Source: Pseudomonas typographi (GTDB lineage: Bacteria; Pseudomonadota; Gammaproteobacteria; Pseudomonadales; Pseudomonadaceae). Taken from it: a stretch of DNA of 57,200 bases. Of the stretch, positions 35,083 to 44,208 are shown one piece after another. The stretch spans positions 1-57,200 of the forward strand of contig NZ_JAAOCA010000038.1 in assembly GCF_014694385.1 (NCBI RefSeq), given 5' to 3'. A model generated the notes under the pieces. That model ran no database searches. It worked only from the letters and a program-made list of their open reading frames with translations, and was not told where the DNA came from. Made by a program: the position numbers and the translations under genes. Within the stretch, counting starts at the first letter, position 1. Each line of letters starts with the position of its first letter.

Positions 35083-35101
35083 GGTAATGATTCTCATATC
35101 A
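35083..35101. promoter_or_regulatory. Fur box upstream of the FecI-type gene
   Basis: GGTAATGATTCTCATATCA matches the 19-bp Fur consensus at 13 positions, including the central AATGAT..TCAT core. It sits where the promoter of the sigma-factor gene must be. Confidence 0.65.
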
Positions 35102-35203
35102 ATGCAGATCAGCCGTGCTGACCCCACGTTGAACACGCTCCAAAACGGGGTATTGCAACGCGGCCACAGATTTTGCAGATCTACTGCGGATGTCTGCTAT
35201 TGG

Positions 35204-35922
35204 CCGATTCTGTTGAAAAAGTCGGATTTTCAAATGGCCTGAACTCAGGCACGACCACCACCGGAGAACCTACTCACCACATTGAGTGGTTTTTCGGTCC
35301 TTCGATGAACTTTGCCGCTCTGTTATTGGGTTAATTTGAGGTTTTTTGCTTGGTGCAGGCGCACCTATCCCGTGACTGGTGGCCCTTGAGATGAAAATTT
35401 GGCCAGCCGTCGCAGGTTCTGCACCGCAGCGGCCAGCGTGAACTCATCCGTCGCGCCACTTATGCCACGTAGCCGCAGGCGATCCAATTTCAGGATGCGC
35501 TTGAGGTGGGCGAACAACATTTCGACCTTTTTACGTTCGTGGCGAGAGCGCTGATATGCCGGCGTTGCTGCAATGCGCCGAGCCACATCGCGAGCGGCTT
35601 CATGGACGCTGCGAGCGATCTTGCGAGTCGAAGTGTTCGGGCAGCACCTGGCTTTCGTCGGACATGTCGCGCAGTCGGTCTGTCTGGATCGGAAGATGAT
35701 GGTGTTGGCTTTGGTGACGTGCGAACGCTCGTTCTTGAAGGCTCGCCATTCGCTGCGCAATGGGCTGCCGGCTGGGCAGCGGTATTCCTCGGCCTCTTCA
35801 TTCCAGTGGAAATCGTTACTCGAAAAGCTGTCGTTCTTGCGCTCAGTTTTGTCCCACACCGGCACATGCGGCTCGATGTCTTTTTCCTCCACCATCCAGG
35901 CCAGCATCGGCGCGGTACCGTA
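35204..35922 (-). mobile_element. Truncated IS1182-family element (one end only)
   Basis: 719 bp nearly identical to the 3' part of the complete element at 40956-42568, in opposite orientation. It begins with the same terminal sequence (CCGATTCTGTTGAAAAAGT) and includes the same subterminal hairpin. It breaks off at about 35922, inside the transposase gene just after GGTACCGTA, where unrelated sequence starts 50 bp from the end of the monooxygenase gene. The other terminus is missing, so it cannot move alone. Confidence 0.88.
35365..35922 (-). pseudogene. IS1182-family transposase, C-terminal fragment
   Basis: About 185 C-terminal residues, from the second-Asp region (..AYGT is lost) through the catalytic Glu segment (RKKVEMLFAHLKRILKL) to the normal end. 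It differs from the complete copy at 42-kb by about three residues (Ser/Asn, Thr/Met, Ile/Met). The first catalytic Asp and the N-terminal DNA-binding part are absent, so it is inactive. Confidence 0.88.
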
Positions 35923-35972
35923 TCAGTTGCAAAGCTGCTGCGTGCAAGACCTCAAGCAGCAATTAATCCCCG

Positions 35973-36995
35973 TCAAACAGATGTTTCATGATTCTGCCCA
36001 GACAGTTCGAGGGGCGCAGAAGGTCCAGAGAAATGCATCGCCGGCGAGGGAAAGAGCGGCAGAACGAATTCGGCCAGTTCTTGCATGACCTCACCGGCAG
36101 GCCGAGTGCTGTGCCGTAGGTTGAAGGCGACGTGATGTACGCCTGCCTGCGCCATCGCGGTGAGCTCCTCTAACAGGCGATGACGACCGAGCCGGTAGCC
36201 TAGAAAGATCGGTGAGGGTGTGGTGTCCGGATCTTCGGCAAGGTCGATAAACATCGACTCGGTAAAGGGAAGGAATGCGCCCTTCACGATGGACTGCACT
36301 GTGCGATTCCAAGTATCGATCCGAGGACGCTGCTGCTCCAGTGGACGAAAGTAGGTGACCCACCCGTCTAGATTGCGGGCGATCCATTGCAGGCTCTGCT
36401 GCGCGCTGCCGACCGCCAGCAGCGGCAGGTGCCGGCCCGTGGCCTTGGGCAGCAGATCCAGGTTGTGCAGGCTGCCGAACGTGCCTGATAGTTCCGGGTA
36501 ATCCTCGGAGGTGCTGCGGCGAATGACCTCGATATATTCGCGATAGGCCTCGCCGCGCGATGCATGTGACCGGTCGAAGGCGGGGTATTCGCTTGCACGG
36601 TCACCTGATGCCGCCCCGAGCAAAAACCGTCCGCCGCTGACCGCATCCACCGAGGCGACCGCCTTCGCGGTGTGCAGTGGGTGCCGAAGCGGGAGCACGA
36701 TGCCGGCGCTGCTCAGGGCGATGCGTCGGGTCACGGCTGCCAGTTGGCCGAGCCAAACCCACGGATCGTATATTTGCCCGGCATCGTTGAACTCCGGGTC
36801 GAACAGCGGGACGTCGCGTACCCATAGAGCCGCGAAGCCCAACGCGTCAGCACGGGCGGCCAGCGCGAGTTGACCCGCCATGTCAGGGACACCGTTGATC
36901 AATGGCGCCATGGGTTGCATCAAACCAAGCGTCAGCCGGTCAGGCTGAAACATCCGGGCAAAGCCCGGATGCTGCGTGAGTGTCGAAGGGCGCAT
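35973..36995 (-). CDS. Luciferase-like (LLM) flavin-dependent monooxygenase
   Basis: 340 residues with a bacterial-luciferase TIM barrel: LGLMQPMAPLING at the start, GFAALWVRDVPLF, the conserved AVASVDAVSGGRFLLGAASG, and LPLLAVGSAQQSLQWIA. The family uses FMNH2 from a separate reductase to oxygenate a substrate. The gene follows the DsbA-like gene by 11 nt on the same strand, so they form an operon. It ends 50 bp from a broken IS1182 copy. Confidence 0.87.
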   Translation of the reverse strand: MRPSTLTQHPGFARMFQPDRLTLGLMQPMAPLINGVPDMAGQLALAARADALGFAALWVRDVPLFDPEFNDAGQIYDPWVWLGQLAAVTRRIALSSAGIVLPLRHPLHTAKAVASVDAVSGGRFLLGAASGDRASEYPAFDRSHASRGEAYREYIEVIRRSTSEDYPELSGTFGSLHNLDLLPKATGRHLPLLAVGSAQQSLQWIARNLDGWVTYFRPLEQQRPRIDTWNRTVQSIVKGAFLPFTESMFIDLAEDPDTTPSPIFLGYRLGRHRLLEELTAMAQAGVHHVAFNLRHSTRPAGEVMQELAEFVLPLFPSPAMHFSGPSAPLELSGQNHETSV

Positions 36996-37006
36996 CGTCG
37001 TGCTCC

Positions 37007-37675
37007 TCAGCCGATCGAGCAGGCGCCGCCAGTGCAGGCGTCATCCTGTTCCATGGCGCGCTGTAGGGCAGTGGTGAAGGTCTGTACGGATTGCGCACCA
37101 CTGATGATCTCCCCGCCGATGTCGAACAGCGGAACGCTGCGAACGCCCCGGCCCTGGCCATCCTGCTCGGCCGCGCGGACCTCCGCCACGCCCTCTTCTC
37201 CTGCCAGGAAAGCGGCCGTCTGTTGGTGGTCCAAACCGTTCTCAGTGGCTATCTCGACCAGCGTGGCGGCGTCGCCGATGTCACGGCCGTGTTCGAAGTA
37301 GGCCGAAAACACGGCCCGGGCGACTTCCGTGGCCAGCCCATGATCTGCGGCGAATCGCATCAACCGGTGCGCGAGGAAGGTGTTGGGTGTCTTCTCCATT
37401 GCTTCGTAGTTGAAGGCAATGTCGTCGCCACAGGCGGCGGCTGCGGTTTGTGCATCCAGAAGCTTGCTGCGTTCCCAACTGCCAAACTTCATCGACCGAT
37501 ACATCTTGCGGTTCAAGCCCTCGGGGCGCATGTCTGGATTGAGCTCAAATGGACGCCATTGCAGTTCGATGGCGGTGTCAGCAGGCAGGGCCTCGATGGC
37601 CTTGGCTAACCGCCGTTCGCCGATGAAGCACCAGGGGCAAATGAAATCGGACGTAACGGTGATTTGAATGGTCAT
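37007..37675 (-). CDS. DsbA-family oxidoreductase, FrnE-like
   Basis: 222 residues with a thioredoxin fold interrupted by a helical insert. The active-site motif CPWC (13-16) is in SDFICPWCFIGERRL, and the conserved cis-Pro loop is in RGVRSVPLFDI. FrnE-type proteins have no signal peptide and act in the cytoplasm; they appear in stress response and in polyketide clusters. A second Cys pair near the C-terminus (ACTGGACS) is unusual and might serve as a resolving or metal site. Divergent from the LysR gene at 37778. Confidence 0.87.
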   Translation of the reverse strand: MTIQITVTSDFICPWCFIGERRLAKAIEALPADTAIELQWRPFELNPDMRPEGLNRKMYRSMKFGSWERSKLLDAQTAAAACGDDIAFNYEAMEKTPNTFLAHRLMRFAADHGLATEVARAVFSAYFEHGRDIGDAATLVEIATENGLDHQQTAAFLAGEEGVAEVRAAEQDGQGRGVRSVPLFDIGGEIISGAQSVQTFTTALQRAMEQDDACTGGACSIG

Positions 37676-37752
37676 GATGGTTCTCCGGTGTGTGTTGGAG
37701 TCATCTTGCTCGCGTTGCCCCGAGTTGATAATCCGCTAAAATAAACCTTCTT

Positions 37753-37771
37753 CATTGCGTGGTGCGCAAAG
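37753..37771. promoter_or_regulatory. LysR operator candidate, site 1
   Basis: CATTGCGT-GGT-GCGCAAAG: an imperfect inverted repeat, ending 6 bp before the LysR ATG in the gap divergent from the DsbA-like gene. Its right arm is identical to that of site 2 at 38748, and the spacer length is the same. Confidence 0.55.
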
Positions 37772-37777
37772 GTTGCC

Positions 37778-38731
37778 ATGGATCGTTTTGCAGCATTGAG
37801 TGCGTTTGTCGCAGTGGTTGAACAAGGGGGCTTCGCTCCGGCGGCGCGCCGGCTGGGCGTCGCACCTTCGTCGCTGACGCGGCAACTGAACGCCTTGGAA
37901 GAACACCTTGGGACACGGCTGATGAACCGCTCGACCCGCAGCGTGACGCTGACGGAAGAGGGTACTCAGTATTACGAGGACGCCCGGCGCATCCTGGAGG
38001 AACTAGAGGGTGCCGATCGAACTGTGAGCGAGGTATCCGGCCCGCCCAGCGGCTTGTTGCGCGTCGCCATGCCGGTCGCATTCGGTCGCTTGCACGTGGG
38101 TCCCGTGCTGCCTGCATTCCTGCGCGCATACCCTGGCATCCAGCTCGACATCCGTCTGTCTGACACGGTGGCCGACTTGGCAATGGAGCGCATCGATGTG
38201 GCCATCCGCCTCGGACCCATGGCATCCACGGAGCTGATTGCCCGCAAGCTGGCACCGCATTGCCGGGTCATTTGCGCCAGTCCCGACTACCTTGGGCAGC
38301 ATGGAGCACCGATCAGGCCCGCCGATCTGGCGCAGCACAATTGTCTGCAATTCGACTACCTCAATGGCAGTCCTACTTGGATTCTCGCGCGCGAAGGCAA
38401 GAGCGAAAAAGTGACGGTGTCGGGTAATCTAAAAGCCAATGGATCGGAATTGCTGCGCGAGGTCGCTATTGGCGGTGGCGGTCTGCTGCTGATGCCAACT
38501 TGGCTGGTCGGCGAAGATCTGGCGGCGGGTCGATTGATTCGAGTGCTGGAGGGCTGGACTGCTACGCCCGGTGCTAGCGAGGGCGCCATCTGGGCGGCCT
38601 ATCTGCCCAACCGGCGGGGATCAAAGAAGTTGGCCTGCTTCCTGGATTTTATGGAGAAGCACTTCGGTAGTCCGCCGTATTGGGACCGCTACACGCAGAC
38701 GGTCCGTTTAGCGGCTGATGGTGGGGTCTAG
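37778..38731 (+). CDS. LysR-family regulator of the IS-bracketed oxygenase genes
   Basis: 317 residues with a typical HTH (GGFAPAARRLGVAPSSLTRQLNALEEHLGTRL) and a CrgA/DmlR-like effector domain (LLRVAMPVAFGRLHVGPVLPAFLRAYPGI). It sits between the leftward DsbA/LLM operon and the rightward FAD-monooxygenase/hydrolase operon. Matching palindromes precede this gene and the FAD-monooxygenase gene, so one regulator probably controls both units. Confidence 0.9.
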   Translation: MDRFAALSAFVAVVEQGGFAPAARRLGVAPSSLTRQLNALEEHLGTRLMNRSTRSVTLTEEGTQYYEDARRILEELEGADRTVSEVSGPPSGLLRVAMPVAFGRLHVGPVLPAFLRAYPGIQLDIRLSDTVADLAMERIDVAIRLGPMASTELIARKLAPHCRVICASPDYLGQHGAPIRPADLAQHNCLQFDYLNGSPTWILAREGKSEKVTVSGNLKANGSELLREVAIGGGGLLLMPTWLVGEDLAAGRLIRVLEGWTATPGASEGAIWAAYLPNRRGSKKLACFLDFMEKHFGSPPYWDRYTQTVRLAADGGV

Positions 38732-38747
38732 AGCTCGCATGGTCAAT

Positions 38748-38766
38748 CTTTGCGCGTAGCGCAAAG
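38748..38766. promoter_or_regulatory. LysR operator candidate, site 2
   Basis: CTTTGCGC-GTA-GCGCAAAG: perfect 8-bp arms with a 3-nt spacer, 74 bp upstream of the FAD-monooxygenase ATG and 16 bp after the LysR stop. Same motif as site 1. Confidence 0.6.
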
Positions 38767-38840
38767 GAGAAGATAAAAAAGACCTGATTATCATCTTTAA
38801 TGGCTTCGGGCAAAGTGGCAACACCGAAAAGGAGTTGCCC

Positions 38841-40022
38841 ATGAACATCCCAACATCCACACCTTCCCGTCGTTCCCGAGCGCTGGTTATTGGCGGCTCG
38901 CTCGGCGGTCTGTTTACCGCCAACCTCCTGCGTCGGATCGGCTGGGACGTTGATGTCTTCGAGCGCTCTGCCCACGATCTGGACAGCCGCGGCGGCGGCA
39001 TCGTCCTGCAGCCGGACGTGGTCGAGGTGTTCCGGCGAAGCGGTATCGACCTTGCATCCATGAATTTGGGTGTCCAGTCGACCTACCGCACTGTATTTCG
39101 ACCGGACGGCTCGATTCAGTCCAAGCACTACGCGCCGCAAGTCCAGACCTCCTGGTCATTGATCTACACCACGCTGCGCACGGCCTTCGGTGATGCGCAC
39201 TATCACCAGGGCAGAACGCTGGAGCGAGTCGAGCAGGACCGGGATGCCGGAACCGTCACAGCCCACTTCACCGATGGCTCGGCGGAAGTCGGTGACCTCC
39301 TGATCGGGGCCGACGGCGGCAACTCGTCCGTGCGCCAGCTCTTCTGGCCCGAGATGCGGCCCCGTTATGCCGGCTACCTGGCCTGGCGCGGACTGGTGCC
39401 GGAAAACGAGATGCCTATGCCGGCGCGCGAAGGCTTGCATGGCGATTTTGGCTTTGCCAACAATGCTGGCTCGCACATTCTTGGCTACCTCGTGCCCGGC
39501 GAGAACAACGACGTGCGCGAAGGCCACCGCCTGTACAACTGGGTGTGGTATCGCGTCGCCGACGCTGCGTTGCTTGGCGAGATCACGACCGATCGGCAAG
39601 GACGCCAGCGCGGCTATTCCATTCCAGAAGGCCAACTGGCAGACCGATGGAAGACGCATCTCCTGCGTGACGCCGAGGCACTGTTGCCGCTTCCGTTCCG
39701 CAGCATTGTTGAAGCGACAAAAGAGCCCTTCGCCCAGGCCATACGCGACCTCGCTTCAGACCACATGGTGGCCGGGCGAGTGCTCATCCTGGGCGATGCC
39801 GCGGCGATTCCGAGGCCTCACACCGCCGCGAGTACCTCTAAGGCTGCCGCCAACGCGCTGGCGCTTGTCGATGCCTTGCAAGCAACGCCCAACGATGTGG
39901 AAGGCGCGCTGCAGCGCTGGGAACCGGCGCAGATCCACTATGGCAAATACCTGGAAACCCAAGGGCGTCAGAGCGGGGACTACCTGCTCTTCAAGCAGCC
40001 ACCGGCCACACGGATCAGCTAG
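38841..40022 (+). CDS. FAD-dependent aromatic-hydroxylase-type monooxygenase
   Basis: 393 residues with the FAD Rossmann motif GGSLGG (residues about 17-22), the DG motif (LLIGADGGNSSVRQLF) and the GD motif (GRVLILGDAAAIPRPHTAASTSKAAANA). This is the class A NAD(P)H-dependent hydroxylase pattern, closest to the 2,6-dihydroxypyridine-hydroxylase-like subgroup. The ATG at 38841 follows AAAGGAG; the TTG two codons earlier is not preferred. It is followed 69 nt later by an alpha/beta-hydrolase gene. Confidence 0.88.
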   Translation: MNIPTSTPSRRSRALVIGGSLGGLFTANLLRRIGWDVDVFERSAHDLDSRGGGIVLQPDVVEVFRRSGIDLASMNLGVQSTYRTVFRPDGSIQSKHYAPQVQTSWSLIYTTLRTAFGDAHYHQGRTLERVEQDRDAGTVTAHFTDGSAEVGDLLIGADGGNSSVRQLFWPEMRPRYAGYLAWRGLVPENEMPMPAREGLHGDFGFANNAGSHILGYLVPGENNDVREGHRLYNWVWYRVADAALLGEITTDRQGRQRGYSIPEGQLADRWKTHLLRDAEALLPLPFRSIVEATKEPFAQAIRDLASDHMVAGRVLILGDAAAIPRPHTAASTSKAAANALALVDALQATPNDVEGALQRWEPAQIHYGKYLETQGRQSGDYLLFKQPPATRIS

Positions 40023-40091
40023 GCGGTACCGCCTCTGCACCACCAGACATCAACGTTCCATCCCACTGCTTTTCAACCGAGAAGAATCACC

Positions 40092-40919
40092 ATGAGCTTT
40101 ATTACCGCCCAAGACGGCACCCGCATCTTTTACAAGGATTGGGGCCGCAAAGATGCCCAGCCCTTCGTGTTTTCGCACGGCTGGCCGCTAAGCGCGGATG
40201 CCTGGGACGGGCAGATGCTGTTCCTGGTGCAGCAGGGTTATCGCGTGATCGCCCATGACCGGCGCGGCCACGGGCGTTCGGATCAACCCGCAGTCGGCAA
40301 CGACATGGACACGTGGGCCGATGATCTTTCCACGGTCATTGAGTCGCTTGATCTGAAGGAGGCCATTCTGGTCGGGCACTCAACCGGCGGCGGCGAAGTC
40401 GCCCGCTACATCGGCAGGCACGGCACCGGCCGCGTGGCCAAGGTGGTGTTACTCGGTGCGGTGCCCCCGATCATGGTCTCCACAGAACAGTGGCCCGGCG
40501 GCCTGGACATTTCCGTGTTCGATGGCATCCGCAAACAGGTCTTCGACAACCGCTCCAATTTCTACCTGGACTTAGCCATCCCATTCTTCGGGTTCAATCG
40601 TGAAGGCGTAGAGATCAACCAAGGCTTGCGCCAGGGCTTCTGGCAGCAGGGCATGAACGGCGGCATTCTTGCTCAATACGCCAGCGTGCATGAGTTCTCC
40701 GAGGTCGATTACACCGAGGATCTGAAGAAGATCAACGTGCCGACGCTGGTGGTCCATGGCGACGATGACCAGATCGTGCCGATCAAACATGCAGCAGAGC
40801 TGACGGTGAAAGTTCTACCTAACGCCACACTGAAGATCTATGCCGGCGCACCTCACGGCCTAGCTGCGACACATCAGGAACATCTTAATACCGACCTTCT
40901 GGCCTTTGCTCGGCAATAA
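40092..40919 (+). CDS. Alpha/beta-hydrolase of the non-heme chloroperoxidase type
   Basis: 275 residues with the perhydrolase/haloperoxidase pattern: FSHGWPLSADAWDGQM, the nucleophile elbow GHSTGGGE (Ser97), the catalytic Asp in VVHGDDDQIVP and the His in AGAPHGL. Such proteins are true esterases or lactonases that show perhydrolase side activity. Co-oriented with the FAD monooxygenase and likely in its operon. The complete IS1182 element begins 36 bp downstream. Confidence 0.9.
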   Translation: MSFITAQDGTRIFYKDWGRKDAQPFVFSHGWPLSADAWDGQMLFLVQQGYRVIAHDRRGHGRSDQPAVGNDMDTWADDLSTVIESLDLKEAILVGHSTGGGEVARYIGRHGTGRVAKVVLLGAVPPIMVSTEQWPGGLDISVFDGIRKQVFDNRSNFYLDLAIPFFGFNREGVEINQGLRQGFWQQGMNGGILAQYASVHEFSEVDYTEDLKKINVPTLVVHGDDDQIVPIKHAAELTVKVLPNATLKIYAGAPHGLAATHQEHLNTDLLAFARQ

Positions 40920-40955
40920 ACTATCGAGACGCTCAGGTCTGCTTCCCGGTAGTTA

Positions 40956-42568
40956 CCGATTCTGGTGAAAAAGTAGCTCCCCTGTTTGACCTGCGGCAAA
41001 ATTGCTTCATTGGCCGGCGGGGGATCACAGAGCATGATGGGACAGTTATCGAGTGGGCAGGAGCGACTGTTTTACTCGTTCAACCTTGAAGATCACATCC
41101 CAGCCAATCATCTTCTGCGCAGCATTGATCAGTGTCTCGATCTGAGTGACCTGCGCCATTACCTCGCCGATTTCTATAGCCCTATCGGGCGTCCGTCGAT
41201 TGATCCTGAACTGATGATCCGCATGCTGATCGTGGGCTATTGCTACGGCATTCGCTCAGAGCGGCGGCTGTGCGAAGAGGCCCATTTGAACCTGGCGTAT
41301 CGCTGGTTCTGCCGGTTAAGCCCTGAAGATGAAGTCCCCAACCACTCGACCTCTTCCAAAAATAGACACGGCCGTTTTCGGGACAGCGATCTGTTTCGCT
41401 GGTTGTTCAATGAAGTGCTGCGTCGTTGCATGGACGCAGGCTTGGTCAAAGGTGAAGGCTTTGCCGTGGACGCCAGCATCATCAAGGCGGATGCGAGTCG
41501 GCAGCGCGGCGTACCGGGTGATGAACAGATCAACTGGAGCGATCCGGCCCTGAGCACTCGCGCCGTGCGTGAGTACCTTGAAGGCCTCGATGAGGAGGCT
41601 TTGGCCGAAACGCTACCGAAACGCCTGTCGCTGACGGATCCTCAGGCCCGCTGGACGGCTGCTCCAGGCGGCCCTGCTTTCTACGCTTACTCCACGAATT
41701 ATCTGATCGATACCGAGCACGGCGTGATCATGGATGTGGAACCCACACCGGCTCATCGAACCGCAGAGGTCGAGAGCACCAAGACGATGATCGATCGGGT
41801 CGAAGCGCAGTTCGACATCAAGCCGGAACGCCTCATTGGCGACACCGCTTACGGTACCGCGCCGATGCTGGCCTGGATGGTGGAGGAAAAAGACATCGAG
41901 CCGCATGTGCCGGTGTGGGACAAAACTGAGCGCAAGAACGACAGCTTTTCGAGTAACGATTTCCACTGGAATGAAGAGGCCGAGGAATACCGCTGCCCAG
42001 CCGGCAACCCATTGCGCAGCGAATGGCGAGCCTTCAAGAACGAGCGTTCGCACGTCACCAAAGCCAACACCATCATCTTCCGATCCAGACAGACCGACTG
42101 CGCGACATGTCCGATGAAAGCCAGGTGCTGCCCGAACACTTCGACTCGCAAGATCGCTCGCAGCGTCCATGAAGCCGCTCGCGATGTGGCTCGGCGCATT
42201 GCCGCAACGCCGGCATATCAGCGCTCTCGCCACGAACGTAAAAAGGTCGAAATGTTGTTTGCCCACCTCAAGCGCATCCTGAAATTGGATCGCCTGCGGC
42301 TACGTGGCATGAGTGGCGCGACGGATGAGTTCACGCTGGCCGCTGCGGTGCAGAACCTGCGACGGCTCGCCAAATTTTCATCTCAAGGGCCACCAGTCAC
42401 GGGATAGGTGCGCCTGCACCAAGCAAACAACTTCAAATTAACCCACTAGCAGAGCAGCAAAGGTCACCGAAGGGCCGAAAAACCACTCAATGTGGTGAGT
42501 AGGTTCTTCGGTGGTGGTCGTGCCTGAGTTCAGGCCATTTGAAAATCCGACTTTTTCAACAGAATCGG
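40956..42568 (+). mobile_element. Complete IS1182-family insertion sequence
   Basis: 1613 bp bounded by 19-bp terminal inverted repeats with one mismatch: CCGATTCTGGTGAAAAAGT on the left, and CCGATTCTGTTGAAAAAGT read inward from the right end. It holds one transposase gene. I find no clean target duplication: GTTA abuts the left end, and a GTTA occurs 2 nt beyond the right end, but not adjacent to it. The right half is repeated, inverted, at 35204-35922. Confidence 0.88.
41034..42407 (+). CDS. IS1182-family transposase
   Basis: 457 residues. The N-terminal domain of this family (LEDHIPANHLLRSIDQCL, GRPSIDPELMIRMLIVGYCYGIRSERRL) is followed by the DDE core: Asp in GFAVDASIIKAD, Asp in LIGDTAYGT, and Glu in RKKVEMLFAHLKR. 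A Cys-rich insert (CATCPMKARCCP) precedes the Glu. All catalytic residues are present, so the copy looks intact. Tandem ATGs at 41034 and 41037 are both possible starts. Confidence 0.92.
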   Translation: MMGQLSSGQERLFYSFNLEDHIPANHLLRSIDQCLDLSDLRHYLADFYSPIGRPSIDPELMIRMLIVGYCYGIRSERRLCEEAHLNLAYRWFCRLSPEDEVPNHSTSSKNRHGRFRDSDLFRWLFNEVLRRCMDAGLVKGEGFAVDASIIKADASRQRGVPGDEQINWSDPALSTRAVREYLEGLDEEALAETLPKRLSLTDPQARWTAAPGGPAFYAYSTNYLIDTEHGVIMDVEPTPAHRTAEVESTKTMIDRVEAQFDIKPERLIGDTAYGTAPMLAWMVEEKDIEPHVPVWDKTERKNDSFSSNDFHWNEEAEEYRCPAGNPLRSEWRAFKNERSHVTKANTIIFRSRQTDCATCPMKARCCPNTSTRKIARSVHEAARDVARRIAATPAYQRSRHERKKVEMLFAHLKRILKLDRLRLRGMSGATDEFTLAAAVQNLRRLAKFSSQGPPVTG

Positions 42569-42947
42569 TCGTTAGCTGCCCCTCACGACAGGCAGCTATT
42601 GACCAGCCGCGCAATGGCAGATCCCCTGCGGTCAGGTGGCAGACATGATAGACACGAAGCCCGATTTGCCTGGCTGCCCGTTCGCACCGCTTGGCCTGCC
42701 GTCCAACAATGGGTTCCCCCGGCAGTTATTCGGTATCTGAACCGCTACCCGCCCTGGCCTGTATGCTATCCCTGTTGGATCCGCTCCTTGGCAGCTTCGC
42801 CTTGGGTTAGACGCCTGCCGGAAAGAAGAGCTATCGCAGGAACTAATTCCTTGTCTTCTCATGAAGCTGCCGGTGGTGAACGTTTGCTATTGGCCCGAAA
42901 ACGTGCTGCCGCAGGCAGAAAAGCGACCCCCTCCCCCTCCATCTTTT
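42569..42947. other. Intergenic stretch between IS1182 and the MFS gene
   Basis: 379 bp. Open frames on both strands are short and show no family resemblance. It may hold the flank disrupted by the IS insertion. No terminator with a T-run is evident after the MFS gene. Confidence 0.4.
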
Positions 42948-44114
42948 CTACACCGCCGCAGCCGAAACAGCTCTGGAACGCCAGGCAAACGCCAGGACCA
43001 TCAGCAGCCCCAGGCCAGCCATCGCGGCTCCAGCCAGGGATATCGCTGGATAGCCCAGCCCGGCGTTGATCACCGCACCGCCCAGCGCCGCACCTATCGC
43101 GTTGCCAAAATTGAACGCACCGATGTTCACCGCCGAGGCCAGATTGGGCGCGTCCTTGGCGGCTTCCATCACGCGCATCTGCAGCGGGGGTACCAGGGCA
43201 AAGCTGGCGATACCCCACACCAGGATGCTCACGGCAGCCGGCAGCGGCCAACGCATCAGGACGGTGAACGCCAGCAATACCAGAACCAACACGCTCAGCG
43301 AAACGATCAGGGTGCGGTCGATCGAGTGGTCCGCGGCCTTGCCGCCCCACATGTTGCCCAGGGTCAGGCCGACGCCGAACAGCACCAGCATGGCGGTGAT
43401 GAAGGTCGTGGACGCATGAGCCTCACTGCTTAGGATCGGCACGATGTAAGTGAAGACGGTAAACATCGCACCCGAGCCGACCACGGTCAGCGCCAGTGCC
43501 GCCAGCACTGGGCCGCGGCCCAGTACCCGGATTTCGGCCAGCACACCGTCGCTTTGCGATAGCGGCAGGTTGGGCAGGGCGAACCACAACGCGGCCATGG
43601 TCACCACGCCTAGACCGGCAATGCCCCAGAATGCAGTACGCCAACCGAGCAGTTCGCCAAACCAAGTGGCCAGCGGCACACCGCCGATGGTCGCCAGCGT
43701 CAGGCCCGTGAACATTGCAGCGACCGCCCCAGCACGTTTGTCCGGCGCAACCACGCTGGCGGCGACGATGGAACCGACACCAAAGAACGCGCCATGGTTG
43801 AGCGAGGTGACCACACGGGCGACCAACAGGCTGGTGTAATCGGTCGCCAAGGCCGACATCAGGTTACCCAGGGTGAAAATGGCCATCAGCCCGATCAGTA
43901 GGTAGCGCCGGGGAATCTTGCCGGTGGTCAGGGTCATCAATGGCGCGCCGAGTAGCACCCCCAGGGCATAGGCGCTGACCAACAGGCCTGCGGCGGGAAT
44001 GGAAACGCCAAGGTCGGCCGCGATGCCCGGCAACATTCCCATGGGGGCGAACTCGGTGACGCCAATGCCAAAGGCGCCGACGGCGAGCGCGACAAGTGGT
44101 GGATTGATACGCAT
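42948..44114 (-). CDS. MFS transporter, sugar-efflux/AraJ-like
   Basis: 388 residues with twelve expected membrane helices and the start FGIGVTEFAPMGMLPGIAADLGVSIPAAGLLVSAYALGV, typical of the AraJ/PbuE/YdhP group of drug or metabolite efflux proteins. GAGGAG precedes the ATG. Divergent from a LysR gene that probably controls it. Confidence 0.9.
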   Translation of the reverse strand: MRINPPLVALAVGAFGIGVTEFAPMGMLPGIAADLGVSIPAAGLLVSAYALGVLLGAPLMTLTTGKIPRRYLLIGLMAIFTLGNLMSALATDYTSLLVARVVTSLNHGAFFGVGSIVAASVVAPDKRAGAVAAMFTGLTLATIGGVPLATWFGELLGWRTAFWGIAGLGVVTMAALWFALPNLPLSQSDGVLAEIRVLGRGPVLAALALTVVGSGAMFTVFTYIVPILSSEAHASTTFITAMLVLFGVGLTLGNMWGGKAADHSIDRTLIVSLSVLVLVLLAFTVLMRWPLPAAVSILVWGIASFALVPPLQMRVMEAAKDAPNLASAVNIGAFNFGNAIGAALGGAVINAGLGYPAISLAGAAMAGLGLLMVLAFAWRSRAVSAAAV

Positions 44115-44208
44115 GGAAAACTCCTCATCTATGCCGCGAATGCTACGATCTGCCCTTTACAGGCGGTAGGCCGTATTTTTGGCAAGCACCTTTGCGTACG
44201 AGGCACAA

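Noticed and set aside
40950..42575. GTTA on both sides of the complete IS1182 as a target-site duplication
   Set aside because: On the right it is 2 nt away from the end defined by the inverted repeat, so it is not a true flanking duplication.
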